Below are positions 35,631 through 46,700 of a stretch of 64,000 nucleotides of DNA, one piece after another. The notes beneath the pieces were generated by a model. It saw nothing but the letters and a program-made list of their open reading frames with translations, was not told the origin of the DNA and did no database searches. The stretch comes from Macrocystis pyrifera. Its lineage: Eukaryota > Sar > Phaeophyceae > Laminariales > Laminariaceae. The translations under genes and the position numbers were made by a program. Numbering within the stretch: the first letter of the stretch is position 1; each line of letters opens with the position of its first letter. The stretch is from positions 8,854,408 through 8,918,407 of the forward strand of contig JASSKH010000026.1 of assembly GCA_031763025.1 (NCBI GenBank), in the 5' to 3' direction.

Positions 35631-36741
35631 GAATTCTGAACGGAGTGCGCTCGTTAGGGGCTCCGACCCACCCTTGGGTCACCGTGTTTACACAATGGCC
35701 AGTGACGTGGCGGGCGCTGGCCAGGCGTACAATAAAAAGACAAATAGCCTCTGGTGTGCACAAAACAGAAAGCAAAATTTCTCGATCAGTCTCGAATGGC
35801 AAAAAACAGGCTTTTTTTCAGGTTTGGGAGGATACCGAGAGACACCGCCGGCATACTCTCGCCCCCTAGAGCATGGATCCACCTTCTATCTGCGAGGCCG
35901 TCATCTATACTCGTTGGCCTTGCCCGGCACCAAGCGGGTTGGCCGTGGGCTGAGTCTATATCGAGATCGAGCGTCTATCGTCGCATGAGCTGATTATATC
36001 GGCGTGTTGACAATTTGCAACGAGAAAAAACAGATTGCGCCGCCTGCCTGCAGCCATTAGAAAAAAAAAGAAGAAAAAAATCAACCAAACTTTTTTTCCT
36101 TTTCTCCCACAGCGGCGGTACGAGGATATTTTTGGCTGTTTTTGCAAAGCAATATTTTTGAAAGAAAACTTTTGGACTTCACGTTTCCATTGGCATACGT
36201 CTAAGGGTATGCTTATTCATGATGATTGGTTATTTTACCACCACTATTGTTTCAAACTCTTAAGTGGGTGAAGAAAAACTTGGTTGACGAAAAGGAAGAT
36301 CAAGCATTTCATGGAACAAGGAGAGCTAGTGAGCTGAACCAGAAACAGGGAGTGTGGTTTTTGGTTCTGACCACAAACATATATTGTTTCGGGAATAGTA
36401 AGGGCCGGGCAAACTCTATAGGAAAAGATATTTGGGATCTCGCGTTACCGCTACGATCAGAGAATTTGTGGCGGGAGTAGGGGGCACAGGGAGTCGTGTG
36501 TCTCGGGGAACGGGTTTCCTCGCGAGCTCTATCATTTATCTATCGCTATGATTTTATTGTTTTTACGTCATTGAGCTGTTGCAAAGGCGATGTGCAATAG
36601 TTTCATACGGGAGGGAGAGGTTTTTGCTTGTAAGGTACAGGTTTCCTCTTGAATTATTTTAGTTGATTTTTTAACATGGAGATGAGTGTTGTTCTGTTGT
36701 CTTGAATTGTCATTGTTGTTTTGCTGAAAAAGCAGGGAGTG

Positions 36742-36936
36742 TGTTCGAATGCGCTTGTTCAGTATTTTGACGGTTTCATGACTATTCGGGATATTGGCTT
36801 ATTATGGGTTACTTGGTGGTTGCTTCTGTGGGTGTACGTGATACCCACATGGTCACTCATTCTGTGTCTACCCGGCCGGGAGAATGATACTAAAAACCTG
36901 AATCATCTTCGTTCTTCGCCTGGGATTTTATCAACA
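36742..36936 (+). repeat. Right LTR of the outer element
   Basis: 195 bp, TGTTCGAATG...TTTATCAACA, preceded by the purine-rich tract and followed by TGCAG. Confidence 0.82.
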
Positions 36937-37067
36937 TGCAGTAGGTCAGGCAGACCAAGCAGATCATGGTCTGTCCGACGTGTGAAATGTCGCTATAAGT
37001 GCTGGGTAGAGGATGGTGCATGTGATGCCGAGGAAAGCAGAAAAACACCAGAGGGACAAATACTAAA

Positions 37068-39979
37068 GGGTAATACTATTTGCGACACCGGTGTCGTAAT
37101 TTCTTATTTGCGACACGGTGTCGCCAATAAGCGGCTTATTTGCGACACCGTGTCACGTTCGCGGCACATACCTCAGATTGGCTCCGCACCGCCAGGGATG
37201 TGTCGGCATGGTGCAGGGCCATCATTGAAGCTATCGCATGGCCGAAACGGGCCAGGTCTTAAGGGGATATCTGGCATCCTGGTGCACCCGCAAAACGTTC
37301 AGATCGGTGTCGCAAATAAGCCTTTTTTGCGACACGCGTGTCGCAAATACCGTATTTGCAACACCGCGACGTGGTTGCCGCACACGCTCCGGATCGGCAA
37401 AGCACTACCAGTAGAGTCTCGGCATGGTGTAGGGCTACCATTGAAGCCATCCTGTACCCAACACGGGCCAGTACTCGAGGAGATATGGGGTATCCTGGTA
37501 CATCCCGCAGAATCTTCTGGCTCCTGTCGCAAAAAAAAAAAAGCCTTATTCGCGACACGCGTGTCGTAAATACCGTATTTGCAACACTGCGCCGTGGTTG
37601 CTGCACACGCTCCGGATCGGCAAAGCGCTCCCAGTAGAGTCTCAGCATGGTGTAAGGCTACCATTGAAGCCATCGTGTAGCCAAAACTAGCCAGTACCCG
37701 AGGAGATATGGGGTATCCTGGTACAACCCGCAGAATCTTCAGGCTGGTGTCGCAAATAAGCCATTTTTGCGACACGGCGCCGTAGTTACCGCACACGCTC
37801 CGGGTCGGCAACGCACTACCATTAGAGTCTCTGCATGGTGTAGGACTACCATTGAAGCTATCGTGTAGCCAAAACGGGCCAGTACTCGAGGAGATATGGG
37901 ACATCCTAGTACACGGTCAGAATATTCAACGTGGCTCTTCTACTACAGCTGCTGTGCTACATACAACAGAGCAAACACACAAACACGATAGGCTAGGAGT
38001 GAGTGCGAAAACTATACATAACCCATCAGACTGCCTCGCCGACCAGGGCATCCAAAATAATCGGGAATTGGCTGCGTAGCTGGACGAGGAGACTACGCAT
38101 GATTTGAGTGGGGCAGGTCAGTGCGCACAATCTGCTGGAGTTGCGGGATGTTGGTGAGTCTTTCATAATGGTTGGGCTTCTCTCCGCAAACATTCTGCCT
38201 AAACTTACGGAAAAACCTCCAACCCGCGCACCAGTGTGTACAGCATACAACAACACGGTGGGAACTCTACACAATATTGCAGGGCATCGAATGACACCTT
38301 CCAAGCAGCCTACGAACTCCACGACCTTCTACACGCGTTATACATACCGATTTCTTCGTCACCATGAACAAGGCGGCTAACCCCTCTGCCGCTTACATTG
38401 AGCTCATGCGGTCCGCTGTGGGTTTCTATTGTATGTTTCACAACCGTTAGAGATAAGCATCGCATGATCGGGAATCCGTTTACAAACTACGTGCTACGCA
38501 TGTGCTCTAAGTTAGACTATTATGATTAATAGTATGTGTCAATACTACAGCAGTGCGGATACTGTGGACTGCTGTTGGTGCAACAACAAGCATGATAAAT
38601 GTGTCGGAACGAATGCGTACAACGAACATGACGCATAGCTAGGCAAGCTGCAGTATGGTCGCCCTCTGTGCATCTATGGGGTGTGTTCGTTGCCTTAACT
38701 AATCCGACAAAAACTGTGCACAGCGTTTCGAAAGTTTGTTTAGTTCTGTGCGGCAGAACGATAGGCGTTGGTAAACGCCTGAGGGATAGGCGCTTTTACA
38801 CGGCTGTTCAAGGGCAATTAAACAACCACATTGGTGAGTGATGATGGTTGCACGGAACGAACGCCGATTTTACTGCGATACTATGATACTGCTGTAGTAG
38901 ATGACATACACCCACCTATTTCGATAGCATCCACATACAAGTACAAAAACCATATACAGAACGCAGCGTGCACAAACTTATGTGCCCTTCATTTGTGCCC
39001 ATGTTAGTTGACGCGTAAACAGAGCACTCGGCGCTTTGAACGATACCAGCGCTCTCAATTATACTGTAGTACGTACGACTTATTAGAACACGGCACGGCA
39101 ATATAACCAAGTTAATTTCTAATCCATTGATTCACGATGACGTGGCTAACGATCGATGTACCCGTGGAAACATGCTGTACAGTGGTATAGTCCGAGCTCT
39201 AAACGGGGCGCGCGCGACGCACGTCGTGCGATGTCGTCAAATGCGGCTTTACGACACCAGTCTGACTATTCTGACAGTGCACCAGGATGACCAGGATACA
39301 ACACACAGCAGTATCTACTACTATAATGGCTCGTTCTGGATACACGCGAAATAAGGCTTGTTTGCGACATCAGCCTAGGTGTGTACTAGGATACCCTATA
39401 TCTCCTCGAGTACTGGCCCGTTTAGGCTACACGATAGCTTCAATGGTAGCTTTACACCATGCTGAGACTCTACTGGTAGTACGTCGCTGATCCGGAGCGT
39501 GTGGGGCAACCACGGCGCGGTGTCGTAAATACGGTATTTGCGACAGCTAGAAGGTTCTGCTGCGGTTTGTACCAGGATACCCCATATCTCCTCGAGTACT
39601 GGCCCGTTTTGCTACACGATTACCGCAATGGTAGCCTATGCCATGCTGAGACTCTACTCATAGCGCTTTGCCGATCCGGAGCGTGTGTAGGAACCACGTC
39701 GCGGTGTCGCAAGTACGGTATTTGCGACATGCGTGTCGCAAACAAGGCTTATTTGCGACAACGATCTCCTCGAGTCGATCTCCTCGAGTCCTGGCCCGTT
39801 TCGGCAATGCGATAGCTTCAATGATGGCCCCGCACCATGTCAACACATCCCCTGGTGGTGCGGAGCCAATCTGAGGTATGTGCCGCGAACGTGACGCGGT
39901 GTCGCAAATAAGCCGCTTATTTGCGACACCGTCTGGGAAATAATAAATTACGACAGCGTTGTCGCAAATAGCATTACCC
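37068..39979. mobile_element. Foldback/Mutator-like DNA element with long, internally repeated inverted ends
   Basis: 2912 bp. The ends are inverted copies: GGGTAATACTATTTGCGACA at the left and its complement TGTCGCAAATAGCATTACCC at the right, with about 90% or better similarity over the first 190 bp. Each arm (about 37068-37920 and 39240-39979) is made of three to four tandem units of 215-225 bp carrying GCGACACG-CGTGTCGC palindromes and the block CTCGAGGAGATATGGGGTATC. Flanking 9-mers AATACTAAA (37059-37067) and AATAATAAA (39980-39988) match at 8 of 9, a size typical of Mutator-like and Foldback elements. The 1.3-kb centre shows no transposase. It lies 777 bp upstream of the NSUN5 start codon. 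Confidence 0.88.
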
Positions 39980-40755
39980 AATAATAAATACACATACAGG
40001 AGTACGAGTACATCACTGAGAGTTTTGGACGTGCTTGAACTCGTTCGACGTTCAACATTTAACCTTCAACATCAAACTACGGGCCAAAATCAGCCAACCA
40101 TGGTGGGAGTGGATGCCGCCCCAGTCATTGTACATTGTACATACCGTACTCTCCTTTCTCATCGACGAAACTGCGGTGCAATCTCTTCTGCGGAGCGATC
40201 GTTACCACATTGACGACAGCGCACGTCAGCTTGCAACTTGGAACGCGTGGAATACTCCAAACCCGTACGTAGAGTTGCGTATGTACAACTCCTACGATAT
40301 GACACACATTAACACCGATCTTGCAAAACACATGTTACGAGCAGCGGTATGTACGGTTACCTGTGATCTGCGCCCACGATGTGAAGCACCAGGCGCGAAG
40401 GCAGCTTTCCAGAGCCAAATACTCTGACCAGGGCGTGGAAGACGGTTGAACTCCGCGTTAAGCGGAGACTCTCATCCTTGCCGACGTCATCAACCGCCAT
40501 CGAAACCTTGTGGTCGCCCTCTGTGGTCACTTACTCGTGCTACAGCAGGAAATGGTTGTGCACTTCTGCTGCTACGTTGCTGCTTTGTACCAGCACCCTC
40601 TGCTGGTGGAAACTGGAATCTACGAATCTACGTATCTGTGGTTTTCATTCGGCTGGAAGCCAATGCCATGCGGGCTTTTTCTTCCGTCGTCCGAACCAGC
40701 ACAAACACCTGCAAACCAACACAACTGCCACAACAGTCGGCTGTAGTGCAGGAGA
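39980..40755. promoter_or_regulatory. Upstream region of the NSUN5-type gene
   Basis: 776 bp between the inverted-repeat element and the start codon of the NSUN5-type gene; it should contain that gene's promoter. No TATA box or other site could be assigned. Open frames here show no recognisable similarity. Confidence 0.35.
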
Positions 40756-43700
40756 ATGAGCTTCCTGTATCGCGAGGCTGGCCGGGTCCTGCAAGGGGTG
40801 GAAGGTGGAAGGGCGAGCCTGAAAACACTCACGCTGGGCCGAGCTAACTCTGTCGGAGGTGGCAAAGGAGGAGATGAAAACGGACCCAAGAGAAAGGTGA
40901 CTACTTTCTTGCTTGCTGCTGTTTTGCGATCCAGGAAACTTTTGAAGGATGGGCATCTTTATCTTTCGGACAGACTGTAAGCTGTGGCTGCATTTGTCGA
41001 CCGCATACACACTTGTGTGCTGCCGAACCCATTCCTTCACTGTCTCCTGCCGCTCTATCTGTTGGCTTTGTCTGTGCTCGGCGCTCAGATTCGCTGTACG
41101 TCGATGAGTGGACTGCTGCCCTGCCTACAACCGCGCGCAGGTCACTCCTCCAGTATTCCGACTGACTGTGTAGTAGGCCTCAAGTTCGCAGACAAGTTCA
41201 ACAGCAGTATTGCCTTAGAGCGACGCTGTGACGAGCGCCAAGGCGTTGGCTGTGGCGTTGTGGTCCCTTGTTATGCTTCAGCGGCGCAAGTTGATCAAAG
41301 CCATAAACCAACGACCAGAACAAAGTATGCACGAGCACACGAGCACAGCCGTGAAAAGTGAAACGAAGGAAGGAAAGGAAAAACGAAAAACGAAAAACAA
41401 CTTGCTGTCGGTTTCGTGTTTGGTGTCTCGTGACAGTCCGGCGTGGGCGAGCTATTATTAATTATTAGTAACAAATAATTACCGGTAACAGGAGGTTACC
41501 GTGAAGTAACTTGTGTACGTACCAGGTACATTAAATACAATTGCTCAGAAACTACATACCAGGTATTAATACCAGGTACTTGATTAATACCAGGTACTTG
41601 GTACTATGATACAGTAATATACAGCGGTGTAGTATGTAACAGCGTTGCCGACGTTTACGTTTCTCAGCCGGTCGCCCACTACGGGTCTTACTTTAGCAGT
41701 ACCAATATATTTCCGCCTTTATTTCACGATTCATTATGCTACCATGCTACCGCAGGCAGCATGTCGTCCTGCCATCATGCCCTCGTGCAGCAGTGCAAGA
41801 CTCGTCATTGTCTTGCTGTGCATGGAGAACAAACAAGCGCGTTTTTTTATTCAGTGATCGGCGGCCGGTCCCAGAAAACGTAGCTCCGAAGCCGATTACC
41901 AGGTATTTTAATAGGATGGCAAACGAGTATAACAGCGTGCCTCGTACAGCAGTCATGAACAGCACACGACTTGAAAATAGCTCTGAGCTTCTTTGCATCC
42001 TCGTATACGTGTTTGTGCTGTTCTGTTCTCTCTGCTGTGTGTGCGTGTCACAGCTGTACGCCATGGTGAGCGAAACACTCCGGTACAAGCCGCTGCTGGA
42101 CCGGCTCGTTCTCAAGGCAGACCCGAGGTAATAGAAGGGGGGTGCTGTGCGTGTATTCTGTATTGGCGTATTCTGGCAAGGCCTTCAGCTTCGGACAACA
42201 TCCGATGAACAGCAAACGTCCCGCCAGTCCTGATGTACTTTATTGCTGCTGGATGGGGAGCGTCCCGTTGCAGCTCAACATTAGTGTCTGTGCTGATTTT
42301 CGTATGTACACGTTCGACTACTGTAGTTTTTATTTTCGAATGGAAAGAGCGTGGGAGTTGGCATATATCTCCCTCATCGCCATAAAGTCTTCGAGTATAT
42401 CATGCCCGCATGTACATTCACGTAGTGTGCAGCACCATGACCCGTGAGAACCCTATTTTTTATTTTTTCGCTGCATGAGTTGTTGCGGTTTCTTCGGGCG
42501 CGAGCTGGCCGGGCACTGCTGTTTGCGTTACGTTCTTGGTTGTTATTTCTGGACCCCGCACCAACATCGCTGTCTAATGGTGCGTTGATTTCTCGAATAT
42601 TTACCGTACCACCACACAAGGTAGTTTCTCGGCCGCAGCTGGACTGCTGCTGACGACAACCCTCTCTGGAAAAGCCTTGGGGCGTGGTCATATAGGGGGC
42701 TGATGAGAGTCCTCGCTCTGCCGTTCTTCTGGATCGGTTAGCATCTTACCCATTGACAAGACACAGCAGCAGTAGTAAGTATATACCGACCTGATATGAA
42801 GCGGGCGGTACCAAAATCGACCCTCCACGCCGCCAGCATCCTCTCCTACACGAGGTAAATAGTAAATAGCTACTCGTATTGGCGCTGTTTCGATGTATCC
42901 AAGTCGAGAGCGCCGTCTGGCATCTTGTCGCGACGCATCTTGTCGCGAACCAACCAGAAGGGCGGACCCTCTGTGATCGTGCTTGCCGTCGTGCCGCAGG
43001 GGTACCCTGTTCTCGGATGAGCATGTGCGAGAGAAGGCACAGGGGTACGTGATGCTCTACGAGATGCTGCTGGGCAAGGGGACTATTCAGGGAGGGGGGA
43101 AACTTAAGGTACGTCCGCGTGCTGGCAGCACTGGTACTAGTGCTATTGATGCTGTAGGGCTTCCCTGCAATAGTACTGGCTAGGACGTTTCAAGACAAAA
43201 GCACGTTTATACGGATATGTGGTTTTTTGAAGCCGCTACAGCAGAAATGTATATTGTCACATATCTACCAGGTTAAGCCCTTCAGAGAGATTCCGACTGC
43301 GATAAGTGGCTCTACAGCCGACTCGTTGTTCCGCGCTGCTTTTGTGCTACCCGGCGCTGCTTTTATGCTACCCAGCGCCGGACTAGCTGCCAGTTATCGT
43401 TAAAGCTGCAGCTGTGACTGCATGGTCCCCGTGCACCTCGCCGTATGGCGTGAATCGGCACGGCTTCTTCCGGCCGCACTTTTGTCTATCCGTCTCCGCT
43501 GCATTGGGATAGTCCCCACGAGTTAACGCTGCTGCTGCTACTACTAATGCGATTTACATCGCCAGGAAGACGTAGGTTTCTTCGTTGCATGCCCTTCTGC
43601 AACCACAGCATGCGCCGTATGGACCGCGTCCCCTCTCGTTTTCTCTGCAGCGACATTTGCTGCAGTACAAGGAGCCACTAGAGCGTTGCCTGGCAGAGGC

Positions 43701-46700
43701 TAAGTTAGCGGAGGGGCTGCCTGCCGATGCCGCTAACGAGTTTCTCCTGCCGAAGAGCGCGAGGAGGCATATCTTCCCGCGGTAAGAGGAATTAAGGCTC
43801 GGACACTATGTCTAGGTTTGTACCCACGAGTTTGGGGGGAAGCAGCAGATGGGGAGGCGATCATATCTTTTTCCATTAGCCGATACAGGATATCGTTTTA
43901 GCGCTTCGCCCTTGAGATCTGAGAGAGCCTGTGGTATCTTCGTTCTCCAATGTTAGCCGATGCAGCATATCGTTTTAATGTTTCGTCCTTGAAATGGAGA
44001 GAACTTGTGGTGTGTTCCTTTTCCAATTGCCACCTCCGAACCGAGTCGTCAATCGTGACACGTATCATAGCAAGCAGGTTAAAGACGACGCGCCCGGGTC
44101 TTGCCGTGTGCTTTTGACACCTCCGTTCGCGTGGATTCCAAAGCCAGTAAGCGTTGTTTGTTCCCGATACCAGCAGGATGCGATGCGCATACAACACGCC
44201 CGTTCTCTCCCCAACGCTTCCCATCGCGCTTCTGGCTTGCGTGCCGCATTTTTCGTATCTTGACGCGACAGATACGCAAGGGTGAACCTGCTGACATGTC
44301 CGGAAGGAACGAAGGGCGTCGCGGCGACGTTGCAGAAGGAGGGGTTTACCGTCAAGGTTCGTGTGGTGCATGGTGGGAGCGTGCTCGACCGTACTTGGGA
44401 GGCGGCCCTATGTCGCGCCGTACCCCTGACGTCGGGTAGCTGTGGGACCTTTTGTGTTTTCCCTTACAGCGCCATCTTGTGTCTGTCTGTTCTGCTTTAT
44501 ACTCAAAGGCGCGTTGCAGCAATTTTACCGAATGCATGCAGGCGTACAAAACGCAGGGAGACGTATTCCTGGGTGTCTCGGTATTAATACAGTACCGACG
44601 TATTTTGGCAGAGGCTGGGCAACTTTGTCTCGCCTGACAGGCTCGGCCGCGCTACCTTTTGTGGAATCCCTGTTATTTTTCGATGTACCCGGTAGCAAGT
44701 AGCCCCCTAGCGCGCCTGTAGTTTGACCTGCGAACTTCTCACTCTTACCGTTGGAGCGTATGATACGTATCATACCTTGTACTCCATACGCTCGGAACGT
44801 TGCATTTTTTGTTCTCGTTTTCTACAGCAAAATATGACTTGATTATATTTCCAAGTGGTTTTCCTGGTAACCTGGGTGCATGGGTTCACTGCAGTGTGCA
44901 GCGTGGAACTTCGCCGGCTCGGCTGCAAGCCACTAGGCGTCCGAACCCGGTGCCTTCTTTTCTTGCCCCCTACCGTATCCTACTCCGGGATGACGGCGTC
45001 ATGTCCGCGTCATGCTTGCCTCGACGCTCTCGTCTTTCACATTCACCAAGTACGTTGCTCTATTTGCTTCCAGTTACCTCATATGTCTGTTCCCAGGTAC
45101 TTGGTATGTTTGTTTCCAGGTGTATACAACCCTGATATGTTCTACTCCAAATACCTGATATATTTGCTTCCAGGTACCTGGTATGTATGTTTCAAACCAC
45201 CTGGAAGTTTTTCTTCGAAATCAATGCCCATTTTTGTGTTTTTTTGGCCGTTGCACCGTCGGTCCCATATGACCCCAGATCGACGCCGTCGTGCCTAGCC
45301 TGCTGGTGCTCCCGTCCGGGACGGACCTGCACGAGCACGCCATGGTGAAGGACGGGAGGCTCGTGCTGCAAGGTATGTGCGCGCCCCCCCCCCCAAGCCC
45401 CACCGTTATTTCGGACGACCGGCAAAACGAAGAGGCAGGCGACTGCTTTAAGATGGCGTGCCGGGCGACAAAGAAGTGGGACTTATCGTACCTAATCTAC
45501 AACTGCCCCTGCGTTTTGGCTCTTTGGGAACAACTGTTATAACAAGAGAACATTGAATTCAGAACAAAATATGGTTCGTGAACATGCAGCAGGGAGATGG
45601 GTGGTTTGAGGGTCCATCGTGGGTTGTGATTGCTATGGTCGCCCACATAAATATAGGTTGGATGTTTTCCGCAGTACTACGATATGCCAGGCAAAGGGTC
45701 AAGACGCTGGGGCACCTGTTCTATTGGGCGCTCATTGGAGAATCGTGAGAGGCAGACAAGCGAGAACTGGCGTAAAAACGACAATTACACCATCCACGGC
45801 GCTGGTGGGCAGGAAGGCAGGCTTCCAGCGGGGAGAGGCCGCGGAGTTACTCATGTGGCCTATTTGTAGCCTGCGGCCTACCCTTGGCCGCTGAAAGGCT
45901 CATATGGTGAACAGGAAAGAAGAAACGCGCCCGTAGGGAAGGGGCTGAGGGGGACCGATACGAGGGGTGTTTGTTGTATTTGAACGACGGCTCGAGAATG
46001 GGGTCGCGTTAAGGTCTGACCCCGCTTCTCCAGGAGCTATTATTTCAGGGAACGTGGCAGCAACCGCCGCCGCCGTGTATTTCAGTCAATTGGTCGACGA
46101 GATGCGAAAAAGTCGGCGTGGCATCACAGGGTCCACGCGGAAGGAAGGAAGGAAGGAAGGAAGGAAGGAAGGAAGGAAGGGTAGCTGGGCCGGTCGGGAT
46201 GAGGCGAAGAATGCACCCGCGCATCAAGGAGACCTCTCCAGTTTTTTTCTCATAGCTTTTGTTTTGTTTTACCATTTCCCCTTGTGTCCACCTAATAGTT
46301 AGGGTCTCCCCAAAGACGCATCGGTAGTCGCCTTCACGGCAGCTCCCCCCCAACCCTTTCTCCCCCCCGCTCTTGTGATGTCCTAAAACGGACGCAGATA
46401 AAAGCTCCTGCTTCTCGGCCGAGGCTCTCCTGGGCGAGGAGGCGTCTGCCGCGGCGAGGGAGGCGGGGAGGGAATGGAAAGGCGGCGACGTTATCGATGC
46501 GTGTGCTGCCCCGGGGAACAAGACAATGCACGCGGCTTCGTTGCTCTCGCAGCTTGCGTCACCTTCTGCTTCGGCTGAAGAACGGCCAAAAGCGACAGTG
46601 TTCGGCAGGTTTGTGGCTCTACTTTTTTTTTCGCTCAATGAATATGCGGAGCATGACGCCCTTCTGCACTCTGTAGCCGTGTCGTGCAGGCCGGGTGTTT

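Larger units (their letters stand above)
29986..36936 (+). mobile_element. Outer LTR retroelement (fossil) with nested insertions
   Basis: Direct terminal repeats 29986-30179 and 36742-36936 (about 195 bp, roughly 94-95% alike by eye), beginning TGTTCG and ending CAACA, so TG...CA ends. Flanking 5-mers TACAG and TGCAG differ at one base, a likely target duplication. A purine-rich AAAAGCAGGGAG just before the right LTR fits a polypurine tract. The interior is about 2.8 kb once the nested elements at 31110-34535 and 34942-35630 are removed; no reverse transcriptase, integrase or envelope is recognisable, so it is non-autonomous or decayed. A 75-bp piece near 34566-34640 has a diverged copy at 36207-36285. 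Confidence 0.8.
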
